This document shows positions 23,851 through 29,996 of a DNA stretch of 35,901 nt, in pieces; positions within the stretch are counted from its first letter, which is position 1; the number at the start of each line of letters is the position of its first letter. The DNA lies in IMG/VR virus record IMGVR_UViG_3300030616_000055, positions 1-35,901 of that record; one strand, written 5' to 3'. The notes under the pieces were generated by a model that saw only the letters and a program-made list of their open reading frames with translations, was not told the DNA's origin and did no database searches. The position numbers were made by a program, and so were the translations under genes. Source of the stretch: a virus.

Positions 23851-24663
23851 ATGAAAACAATAATCACAAAAGAAATCGACGGATATAAAATTATTATCGG
23901 AATCGGTGACGCCGGTGGCCTCATTGACCCTGAAGCTACAAGAAAAATTGTAAACAAAAAAATACAGGACACCGAGACGTGGAAAAATATCAATCAGATT
24001 AAAAAACAGATGCAGGTTTATGCAAATCAGGCAATGCAGGCGAAAAAAAATATTAAGTCTGCAAAATCGGAACAGGAAAAAAGAAAATTTTCTGACGAGT
24101 GGAAGTTTAGAACCGGCCAAATGAAGGAACTTGAAAACGATTTAAAACCGTTGGCATTTGAATTAAAAAAAGTTTTTCGTCAAATGACCTTGCAGGAAGC
24201 AATCTATTTTGAAACCGGTAAAGATAGAATAGTCGAAGACGCAGAGGCCGACAAAATAAATCAGTTAATGATTGAGGCAACGCAGGAAGGCGCGTTGGTC
24301 GATGAAAATAAAAATAAAGTTGTTGATAATCGCGGCAAAGTTTTTTGGAAAAAAGACGGCTCCGATTGGTATAAGACAGAAATAAATAAAATCGGCGTCG
24401 ATGGAAATGGGATTTTAGAAAGTGATTTATCAGAATCACAGCGAACAGAAATTGCAGAATACCTTGAAAAGAAAAGAATTGAGGGATTGACGGCAGCACA
24501 GAAAACAGCCGAAAAGGAAAGTAAAATTGATAGCTTGGCGTTACAGGCTGACCAGATGAAAGGCAAGTTGATTATTCAGGGAACGAAAGAAGCGGATGCA
24601 CTGAGTCAAGCGAAAACTTGGTATGATTCAGAGGTTGCTAAGGTTGAAAGTTTGTATAAATAA
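23851..24663 (+). CDS. Coiled-coil protein after tail fibre, unknown
   Basis: This 270-residue, highly charged protein is not recognised. Residues 1-30 are strand-rich (IITKEIDGYKIIIGIGDAGG); residues about 40-110 and 195-270 are long helices with coiled-coil character, one with QMQVYANQAMQAKKNIKSAK. Between them lies a basic-acidic segment with NRGKVFWKKDGSDWYK. AAAGGAGTCC precedes its ATG, 11 bases after the fibre stop. Its place last in the tail operon suggests a fibre assembly chaperone or a minor virion protein; it does not resemble the Tfa family as I know it. The 24669-24697 hairpin follows its stop. Confidence 0.75.
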   Translation: MKTIITKEIDGYKIIIGIGDAGGLIDPEATRKIVNKKIQDTETWKNINQIKKQMQVYANQAMQAKKNIKSAKSEQEKRKFSDEWKFRTGQMKELENDLKPLAFELKKVFRQMTLQEAIYFETGKDRIVEDAEADKINQLMIEATQEGALVDENKNKVVDNRGKVFWKKDGSDWYKTEINKIGVDGNGILESDLSESQRTEIAEYLEKKRIEGLTAAQKTAEKESKIDSLALQADQMKGKLIIQGTKEADALSQAKTWYDSEVAKVESLYK

Positions 24664-24697
24664 AAAATAATAAGCGGGTTTTTTACGCCCGCTTATT
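24661..24697 (-). terminator. Strong hairpin terminator, minus-strand oriented
   Basis: AATAAGCGGG (24669-24678) pairs perfectly with CCCGCTTATT (24688-24697). On the minus strand the hairpin is followed by ATTTTTTA, so it should end transcription arriving from the lipoprotein gene. On the plus strand it is followed by A residues, so it is a weak terminator for the tail operon though the stem could still pause polymerase. Confidence 0.75.
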
Positions 24698-24704
24698 AAA
24701 AAAT

Positions 24705-24799
24705 GCCTTACCGTGTTTTGCCGCGTCTTGTCTATACTATCCTTGCCATTTCGTCCCATGCCTTGCCGTGCCTTTCCCATGCGGGCCTCGCCTGCGACG
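24705..24799. repeat. Phased pentanucleotide array (19 units)
   Basis: From GCCTT at 24705 to CGACG at 24799 the sequence reads as nineteen pentamers in one unbroken register. The most frequent units are GCCTT, GCCGT, GCCAT and GCCTC, giving a consensus GCCNT (ANGGC on the other strand). Units near the middle (24730-24744) have drifted. The tract is more GC-rich than its surroundings and lies between the hairpin at 24669 and the lipoprotein stop at 24802. No reading frame with a start is evident. Function is unknown. Confidence 0.75.
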
Positions 24800-24801
24800 A
24801 T

Positions 24802-25977
24802 TTAATATTTTAATACCCTATTAACACCGCTTGCAAAATGTGCGGTTAATCCAGTTATAAAATCATGTTTATATGTTTCACCCATTATAAAATATAAATG
24901 ATTTTCAATTATAATTGGTTTTAACACATCTTTATATAATAACCCTGTTTCCCTGGAACCGTCACCATTATATAATCTTACTGACAATTCATAATTATCT
25001 ATCGATGAAATATACTTAATTAACCAACCAGAATTACATTCGATAAAATAAATTACGTCCTCAGAATTTTCATAATGTGAACCGGCTGCAATTAAAACCG
25101 GCGCTTCGGTATATCCGGTGCCCTGTGGATCGTTATTCCATTCTGACATTGACGTTCCGTTTTCCGTAAGGGTTGCGCCGTCCCATGTGTAGCCGCGCTC
25201 GTTATACCATATACCGTCGGCTTTTATCCATTGAGTTGCGTTGTTGAAATAATTGGTTGACCATGACACTTGAATGTCGTTAAACTTTGCGCGTTTCGTC
25301 GATGAATCAAAATCATGCAAAATAAATTCATCGTTTACGTGCCTGATGTTTTCGTGTTCGCTGGTGATTGCATGCCAGTTGCCAATGTCATCTTTAATAA
25401 AAACATTATTATTTAAAATCTGCATATCCACGGCCTTGTATTGTCGTGTTGACCAATGGTCCCCGTAAATATCGCTATTGAGGTAAATTTGAGTGTAATC
25501 TTTATACAATGCCCCTGCAGCATAGGCTGTTTCTGGATCAATATTTTTTATAATCCATTTATCGGTACCATTTACACGGATAACATCAGGCGTTGTTATG
25601 AGATTCCAAGATTGCACGGTTTCCCCATATTCGTCGAGGGAATAAAGGATATCATCGCAGGAATACAATTGAGAGCCTGCTTTTTTGATGACTCCCGTTT
25701 TCCATTGCCAGAGATTATCACCATCAAAAAATTTCATGCCTCCATTGTTGACGATAAATTTAATCGGCCCTGTTTCGGTTTCGTTGTCATTGTCTTCAAT
25801 AACCGGTACCGGCGGCGTTGGATCTGTTATTATAGGCTCACTATTTCCACCACCACCACAGCCGATAAAAAAAATCATGAAAATAATTACCACCACGAGG
25901 GCAGTCCATGAGACAATTTTTTCAAACCTTTTACGGTTTTTTTCTTTAATGTTCAGTGCTTCAATGTACATGTTCAT
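24802..25977 (-). CDS. Large predicted lipoprotein, possible lysogenic-conversion gene
   Basis: This 391-residue protein has a basic N terminus of about 20 residues, a hydrophobic stretch (VSWTALVVVIIFMIFFIGC) and then CGGGGNSEP, which reads as a lipoprotein signal with the lipid on the first cysteine and a glycine/proline linker. The rest is rich in W, Y, N and D, with repeated strand-type motifs such as KWIIKN, WSTRQYKAVDM, IWYNERGYTWDG and GSHYENSEDVIYF, consistent with a beta-propeller-like outer surface domain, though I cannot name a family. GGAGG precedes the ATG by nine bases. It is oriented against the tail operon, next to a hairpin. It may be a surface protein altering the host, for example to block further infection. 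The n-region is long for a lipoprotein, so a membrane anchor is also possible. Confidence 0.75.
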   Translation of the reverse strand: MNMYIEALNIKEKNRKRFEKIVSWTALVVVIIFMIFFIGCGGGGNSEPIITDPTPPVPVIEDNDNETETGPIKFIVNNGGMKFFDGDNLWQWKTGVIKKAGSQLYSCDDILYSLDEYGETVQSWNLITTPDVIRVNGTDKWIIKNIDPETAYAAGALYKDYTQIYLNSDIYGDHWSTRQYKAVDMQILNNNVFIKDDIGNWHAITSEHENIRHVNDEFILHDFDSSTKRAKFNDIQVSWSTNYFNNATQWIKADGIWYNERGYTWDGATLTENGTSMSEWNNDPQGTGYTEAPVLIAAGSHYENSEDVIYFIECNSGWLIKYISSIDNYELSVRLYNGDGSRETGLLYKDVLKPIIIENHLYFIMGETYKHDFITGLTAHFASGVNRVLKY

Positions 25978-25978
25978 T

Positions 25979-26125
25979 TTACGCGTCCTCCCTGATTATT
26001 ATTATATCAAGACAGTCAAAACATTTAAAAACTCTTTTAGGGTTTTCAGGCTTATCAAGCAAACCTAAATCAAGCACGATTTCTTTTTCGCACTCGCACT
26101 TATAGGTAAATTGATAATCGTTTAT
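25979..26125 (-). CDS. Zinc-ribbon-like ORF lacking a standard start
   Basis: Read leftward, this frame encodes 48 residues with CxC and CxxC pairs in YKCECEKEIVLDLG and VFKCFDCLDII, the look of a small zinc ribbon. It stops just ahead of the lipoprotein ATG, and its last codons contain that gene's GGAGG. No ATG, GTG or TTG opens it before the cysteines; the first codon after the preceding stop region that could serve is ATA at 26125-26123, a rare start, and no ribosome site is seen. It is either a gene with a lost start, a relic or translated by an unusual route. Codons look real because the cysteine pattern is intact. Confidence 0.35.
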   Translation of the reverse strand: MNDYQFTYKCECEKEIVLDLGLLDKPENPKRVFKCFDCLDIIIIREDA

Positions 26126-26136
26126 TTTTTGTTACT

Positions 26137-26337
26137 TTAGGCATTGAGTATCAACCTGCCATCTTCGACACGTCCGTATCCTCTGATGATCACCACGGCA
26201 TCGGTATTTTTGGTAAACTGTTCAAGCTCATTAATTTCATATTGATTTTTATCACACATGAAAGTGACTTTTGGCCTGATGGAATCAATCAATTTATTTG
26301 GTACAGGATTGTTTTCTATTTTTTTGTCGTAGTTCAT
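26137..26337 (-). CDS. 66-residue protein of unknown function
   Basis: This small soluble protein has an N-terminal polar stretch with KIENNPVPNKLIDSIRPK, then VTFMCDKNQYEINELEQFTK and AVVIIRGYGRVEDGRLILNA, a likely alpha/beta fold with a final hairpin. One cysteine is present; there is no membrane segment. CGGAGGAACCTCC precedes the ATG with good spacing, so translation is credible. It is one of a run of very small minus-strand genes between the tail operon and the divergent promoter at 27156. No family is recognised; its neighbours suggest an accessory or host-takeover role. Confidence 0.65.
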   Translation of the reverse strand: MNYDKKIENNPVPNKLIDSIRPKVTFMCDKNQYEINELEQFTKNTDAVVIIRGYGRVEDGRLILNA

Positions 26338-26413
26338 GGAGGTTCCTCCGTTGTAGGTTTTTTATAAGCCTGTTTAACTCTAATTTAATTATTTTATCAT
26401 CAGAGTCAAACAT
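26294..26413 (-). CDS. 39-residue basic helical ORF, doubtful
   Basis: An ATG at 26413 opens a frame of 39 residues, MFDSDDKIIKLELNRLIKNL followed by a very basic end with RQKNRKQ. It is amphipathic and helical, and the same frame stays open upstream to the end of the preceding gene with similar residues (TDTLLKTLK). No ribosome binding site precedes the ATG. The frame overlaps the next gene by 44 bases, and that gene's ribosome site lies in it. It fills an otherwise empty 130-base stretch between two small genes, so it is recorded, but it may be chance. Confidence 0.3.
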   Translation of the reverse strand: MFDSDDKIIKLELNRLIKNLQRRNLHELRQKNRKQSCTK

Positions 26414-26467
26414 TTTAAGTGTTTTTAGTAATGTATCCGTTTTTTTTATGGTCTTCTTAAACTCAAA

Positions 26468-26689
26468 TTATAAGTCAGTGAAAACTTGTTTTCGACTCAC
26501 AATATCTCTACTGTTGCATTTTCGACATATTGATGCCTTTTCTGCAGAAAACCAATCGTCTCCACAATGACGACAATTATTTTTATACCTCACAACAAAA
26601 TCACTTGATTTATCAGCAGAAAACACATTCCAAAAAATAAAAACTGCCATAGCCAATATAACTATTGAAATCAACATAATACCATTCAT
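26468..26689 (-). CDS. Membrane-anchored zinc-ribbon protein
   Basis: This 73-residue protein has one transmembrane helix at about residues 4-22 (IMLISIVILAMAVFIFWNV) and then a zinc-ribbon with two CxxC pairs: CRHC and, 13 residues on, CRKC. The helix and ribbon are joined by FSADKSSDFVVRYKN. I chose the ATG at 26689, which has AAGGAG nine bases upstream, over a longer frame that would run through a terminator and into the preceding gene. It lies just past that terminator, so it needs read-through or a promoter not seen here. Cytoplasmic zinc-ribbon at the membrane suggests binding of nucleic acid or protein, unproven. Confidence 0.65.
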   Translation of the reverse strand: MNGIMLISIVILAMAVFIFWNVFSADKSSDFVVRYKNNCRHCGDDWFSAEKASICRKCNSRDIVSRKQVFTDL

Positions 26690-26706
26690 TTTTTCTTTCT
26701 CCTTGT

Positions 26707-26734
26707 AAAAAACAGGGGCCGAAGCCCCTTGTTT
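26707..26734 (-). terminator. Rho-independent terminator with TTCG loop
   Basis: On the minus strand AGGGGC, loop TTCG, GCCCCT (26729-26714) is followed by GTTTTTT (26713-26707). It directly follows the stop of the 71-residue gene at 26736 and should end the transcript begun at 27184. Confidence 0.9.
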
Positions 26735-26735
26735 A

Positions 26736-26951
26736 TTAAAGACCCATTGATGAAGCGCAGTTTTCAGCATTTTCGATGCCATCATATTTTATACAGTCTA
26801 TGCAAATTTTTATTTCATTGTCGAATTGTTTAGACGATAAGCCGTCCAGTGTTGAATGTTCAAGTCTCATGTATGCTTCGATATGTCTTGGATTGTATTT
26901 TCCAATATACCCCATTTTTGCTAATCTTTCTCTAATCATTTTTTGATACAT
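26736..26951 (-). CDS. 71-residue small phage protein, unknown
   Basis: This 71-residue protein is mainly helical: MYQKMIRERLAKMGYIGKYN, then PRHIEAYMRLEHSTLDGLSS and KQFDNEIKICIDCIKYDG, with three cysteines. Similar short sequences (an 'R..LA.MGY' helix, 'NPRHVEAYMRLE..TLDGLS' and 'E...C..CI') are, to my memory, widespread in phage early regions without known role. AAGGAG stands ten bases before the ATG. The TAA is immediately followed by a strong terminator, so it ends the small leftward operon that starts with the 53-residue gene. It may be an early host-takeover protein; that is inference. Confidence 0.75.
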   Translation of the reverse strand: MYQKMIRERLAKMGYIGKYNPRHIEAYMRLEHSTLDGLSSKQFDNEIKICIDCIKYDGIENAENCASSMGL

Positions 26952-26962
26952 GATATTCTCCT

Positions 26963-27124
26963 TTATTTTATTATTTGTATATTTCTTTTGCGTGCATATT
27001 TTTCTGCTTCTAGTTGACTTGAAAAAGTCATATCAATTAAGTCATAAGTTTCTGCTTTTATCAATACAAGCTCTTCCATTTCCCCTTTACCAACGCTTCT
27101 TAATGATGCTTTTGTGTTTTTCAT
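26963..27124 (-). CDS. 53-residue first gene of leftward early-type operon
   Basis: A clear frame of 53 residues starts with an ATG preceded by GAGAGGGG, five bases away. The product is soluble and helical in its second half: a basic start (KNTKASLRSVGKGEMEEL), a strand (VLIKAETYDLID) and SSQLEAEKYARKRNIQIIK. No family is recognised. It is the first gene behind the promoter at 27156-27184, which shares 22 bp with the promoter of the gene at 2733. It is 11 bases from the following 71-residue gene and likely cotranscribed with it. Confidence 0.7.
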   Translation of the reverse strand: MKNTKASLRSVGKGEMEELVLIKAETYDLIDMTFSSQLEAEKYARKRNIQIIK

Positions 27125-27155
27125 GGTGCCCCTCTCTTACGTTTTGATTAAATAT

Positions 27156-27184
27156 AATATAATATAATAGACTGTATTTGTCAA
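27156..27184 (-). promoter_or_regulatory. Leftward promoter sharing operator with 2669
   Basis: On the minus strand TTGACA (27184-27179), a 17-base spacer and TATATT (27161-27156) form a strong promoter. Bases 27163-27184 are the exact reverse complement of 2669-2690, covering -35 and most of the spacer. The first gene starts at 27124. Its -35 is back-to-back with that of the plus-strand promoter at 27209, 24 bases apart. Confidence 0.75.
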
Positions 27185-27208
27185 CTCATTTTCTATATTT
27201 TTTTCCTC

Positions 27209-27237
27209 TTGACAAAAAAAAAATTACATTTTATTAT
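27209..27237 (+). promoter_or_regulatory. Leaderless promoter for VRR-NUC gene
   Basis: TTGACA at 27209-27214, a 17-base A-rich spacer and TATTAT at 27232-27237. The ATG at 27244 lies six bases after the -10 and 35 bases from the first base of TTGACA, with no Shine-Dalgarno sequence. It points away from the promoter at 27184. Confidence 0.65.
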
Positions 27238-27243
27238 ACAGAA

Positions 27244-27612
27244 ATGGGACAGAAAGAACGTGAAATAATGGTGCCACGGCTGTTAAATTTAGAACCGCAT
27301 GAAAAACTATTTAGAATTAACGCCGGTATGGGATGGGTGGGACAGGTAGTAAGGCATGATAATAATGTTATAATATTAAAAAATCCACGTCCCTTACGCG
27401 CCGCCCCTGGAGGGTGGCCTGACTTGTGCGGCTGGACAACGGTCACTATTACCCATGATATGGTGGGTAAAAAAATAGCCGTTTTCACCATGGAGGAAAT
27501 TAAATCCAAAAATGACCGCATGAGAAAAGAGCAAAAAAAATTCAAACGCGTCCTTGAAAAAATGGGTGGTATTTATCGCATCTTAACGGATGCGCCTAAA
27601 AACGATTTTTAA
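27244..27612 (+). CDS. VRR-NUC type nuclease
   Basis: This 122-residue protein looks like the small phage VRR-NUC nuclease, a PD-(D/E)XK enzyme thought to act on branched or recombining DNA. Motif residues are D60 in GGWPDLCGW, E85 and K87 in MEEIKS, and Q97 in KEQKKF. The intervening TTVTITHDMVGKKIAVFTM is characteristic of phage forms. The N-terminal 30 residues are family-unlike and replace the usual basic start. I chose the ATG at 27244, which sits at +1 of the promoter; a longer frame begins at TTG 66 bases upstream and would cross the promoter. It stands alone on the plus strand and its 3' end overlaps the convergent minus-strand gene by 30 bases. Confidence 0.8.
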   Translation: MGQKEREIMVPRLLNLEPHEKLFRINAGMGWVGQVVRHDNNVIILKNPRPLRAAPGGWPDLCGWTTVTITHDMVGKKIAVFTMEEIKSKNDRMRKEQKKFKRVLEKMGGIYRILTDAPKNDF

Positions 27613-27786
27613 TGCAAAATTTAGTCTTTTAAAAAATGATTGAGACCGTGTAAAGTTGATAAACTCTTCGAGCCCCTGCACTTTAATTTTTTGACTTTCT
27701 TTTCGTACTGCACGTCTAATTTGTTTTGCTTTCTTTTGACTCATTTCGAACCTCGTTTCATCGCTTGTCTTTGGTATTCCAAACAT
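27583..27786 (-). CDS. 67-residue basic protein, unknown
   Basis: This small protein is strongly basic, with MFGIPKTSDETRFEMSQKKA, then KQIRRAVRKESQKIK and a C-terminal RLNFALKIVFRRIR. It is mostly helical, could bind nucleic acid, and has no cysteine. I chose the ATG at 27786 with AGGAG nine bases upstream, rather than the GTG two codons earlier which is only three bases from that site. The site lies in the end of the SF2 helicase gene, and the start is three bases after the helicase stop. It is the last gene of the leftward operon and its 3' end overlaps the VRR-NUC gene tail to tail. No family is recognised. Confidence 0.6.
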   Translation of the reverse strand: MFGIPKTSDETRFEMSQKKAKQIRRAVRKESQKIKVQGLEEFINFTRSQSFFKRLNFALKIVFRRIR

Positions 27787-27788
27787 AA

Positions 27789-29366
27789 TCACATACTCCT
27801 GTAATATTCGCCTTCGATTTTCATTTCGGCTTTAATTTTATTTTTCTGCATATATATCCAGCCGGGTTTATAATTTTTTTGACGTTGGATTTCTGCCAAC
27901 AAAGGAACGTTAACCGCGCGTTTATTTTTATCAGCTAATTTGTGATATACCCACAAGGGAGGGTATCCACATTCACTGGCTATATTCAACATATTTTTAA
28001 CCGCCTCAGATTCGTAACCTTGTTTATATTTTAAAATTTGTTCACTGATATTATTTTCAATTTTTATACGGTCGGTTTCGTCTCTGTCTTTAAGTGGAAC
28101 AGGCTTTTCTTTTTCGTGCAATTCAGTGTCAATGACTACCATGTCTTTTCGCATGTCCGGCTTATCTTTAAATGGATTTAATGGACAGCCAACACAGGAA
28201 GGACGACGGCAATACTCAAAATCTGAGTAGGGGCATAATCTGATATTTATTTGTTTATCTTTTTTCTTGCGTTTTTGAGTGCCGTAAAAATTCCATTCGA
28301 TATGTGGTACATAATGAGGTGGTACGCCCGGATATTCTGGCTCTTGATGTTCAAGTAAATTATTTACATGGTCAAAAAATAAGGCGTCTTTTTTCCCGGG
28401 AAACGGTCGCAGTATTCTACCGACTGACTGAAAATAAATTGTCTTTGAAAGTGTAGGCCGTATCATTGCTCCATAACTCACCCGTGGAACGTCAACGCCG
28501 TAAATAAATACATCACAGCCACATAGACCGTCAATCTCTCCGGCGTTTAATTTATCGACAAGGGAAAAGCGATATTTATCTGTCATTTGACCGTCAATAT
28601 TATAAAACTTAAATCCGTGTGCTTGAAATTGCTCTGCCATGTTTTCGGCTGATTTTACAGATCGACAAAATATTAAGGCTTGCCTGCCGATACCATATTT
28701 TTTATAATGTTCAATTACTTTTCCATATATTTTTCGGCGGTTTAATAAATCTTCAAGGTCTTTTTCATCGTATTCGGTTCCACGTCTTTTTAGTGTTTCA
28801 AGTCCTTCAATTGGTGGTGAAAAATATCTAAGGTTGCACAGATAACCAAGTTCGGTCAATTCTGGTATCGATGGGCCTTCTATAAGTGTTTCATAAAGTT
28901 CTGATAATCCCCTGCCGTCTGCACGTTCAGTCGTTGCAGAATATCCAATAATCTTTGTATGTGCTGGTAATCGTTCAGCAATCATTTTTTGACGATCAAG
29001 CATAATGTGGCACTCATCAAAAATAACAAGATCAGGCCAGTTTTTTATTTTATCCATTCTACGTATAAGTGTGTCAGAGCTTACTATATGTATTTTATAT
29101 GCTCTTGACTCCTGAACGCCTGCAGAAATTGAGCCATGAGGAACACCCCAATTTAAGAGGTGTGCAGAGGCTTGTTTTAATAATTCTTTACGTGTTACAA
29201 CGATCCAGGCAGTTTTATTTTTTTGGAATACTGATTCGCACATTGCGGTGAAAATTACTGTTTTGCCACCACCGGTTGCAAGTTGAATACATATTGCACG
29301 GTGGTTTTTAAGTGCTGCACGTGCTTTCAGGTAAATGTCTTGTTGGTAGTCGCGGAGTGCGTTCAA
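27789..29366 (-). CDS. SF2 DEAD/DEAH-type helicase
   Basis: This 525-residue protein is an ATP-dependent helicase of superfamily 2. Motifs: Walker A in QLATGGGKT (28-36), DECH at 117-120, SAT at 143-145, a GQMTDKYR segment and motif VI QSVGRILRP in the second RecA domain. After the helicase core a four-cysteine cluster, CPYSDFEYCRRPSCVGCP, near residues 385-402 suggests a metal site. The C terminus is basic and helical. The start is a TTG with GAGG upstream, overlapping the stop of the cytosine methyltransferase gene. It probably helps replication or recombination of phage DNA alongside the primase-helicase. In many phages such a helicase is paired with an exonuclease or the VRR-NUC protein; here the latter is next but one. 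Confidence 0.9.
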   Translation of the reverse strand: MNALRDYQQDIYLKARAALKNHRAICIQLATGGGKTVIFTAMCESVFQKNKTAWIVVTRKELLKQASAHLLNWGVPHGSISAGVQESRAYKIHIVSSDTLIRRMDKIKNWPDLVIFDECHIMLDRQKMIAERLPAHTKIIGYSATTERADGRGLSELYETLIEGPSIPELTELGYLCNLRYFSPPIEGLETLKRRGTEYDEKDLEDLLNRRKIYGKVIEHYKKYGIGRQALIFCRSVKSAENMAEQFQAHGFKFYNIDGQMTDKYRFSLVDKLNAGEIDGLCGCDVFIYGVDVPRVSYGAMIRPTLSKTIYFQSVGRILRPFPGKKDALFFDHVNNLLEHQEPEYPGVPPHYVPHIEWNFYGTQKRKKKDKQINIRLCPYSDFEYCRRPSCVGCPLNPFKDKPDMRKDMVVIDTELHEKEKPVPLKDRDETDRIKIENNISEQILKYKQGYESEAVKNMLNIASECGYPPLWVYHKLADKNKRAVNVPLLAEIQRQKNYKPGWIYMQKNKIKAEMKIEGEYYRSM

Positions 29367-29939
29367 AATAGCCTCGCTTGTTCGCTTGGTTCTTCGTAAT
29401 TTTGATCTATTGCACAGTTTAAAATATGTAATCCAATTTTACCGTCAACAGCATTTCTTTTCATTTTATCAGTTTTTGAAGTTCCTGAAAGTTTTCTAAT
29501 ATCACTTGATTTATGGTCTATTTTACTTATTTTGAAATTTGACCATATTAAATGCCTCCCAATTTCAACAGGATTGAAAAAATATTCATAATATGGTTTT
29601 ACATTTTCGACACACCATAAACCGTCAAAATGATATTGTAAAAAAATAATTTCCTGATATAATCGCATGTCTGGATAAACAGGACGTTTTTTTTGACCAC
29701 CCCCAAAAACGAGCACGACTATGTGTCGGACATGGAGGACTTGACCATATAAAATCAAACTCTTTAAAATGATTTAGTAAATATTTATGAGCATCAGCAA
29801 TAATTACATTATCATCAGGATAAAAATCCTTATAAATTGCAGCAATATTTTCATCATATTCAACTGCTGTAATATCATGGTCGTTTCCCCATAATTTACG
29901 ATTGCCACCTATACCAGCATATAAATTCAGTATTCTCAT
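29363..29939 (-). pseudogene. C5 cytosine-type DNA methyltransferase, frameshifted
   Basis: Two frames make up one protein. The first, from 29939, has motif I in LNLYAGIGGNRKLWG (residues 4-18) and the catalytic SSPPCPTHS (PC at 69-70). The second resumes with YPDMRLYQEIIFLQYHF, WCVENVKPYYEYF and GRHLIWSNFKISK, then a helical tail ending at 29363. A single extra A in the run of eight A (T on the plus strand, 29687-29694) puts them out of register; with seven, the frame would be continuous and about 192 residues, close to the usual small phage enzyme. As read, frame 1 stops 20 residues later. It could be a true loss, a sequencing error in a homopolymer, or a phase-variable switch. GAGG precedes the ATG by ten bases. 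Confidence 0.8.
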
Positions 29940-29996
29940 TCAAACCCAACCTCAAATATATTATTTTGAATTTCATTCGCTTTTCGCAAACTCATG

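Noticed and set aside
24705-24799. Repeat array considered as a CRISPR
   Set aside because: Units are five bases without spacers; no cas genes.
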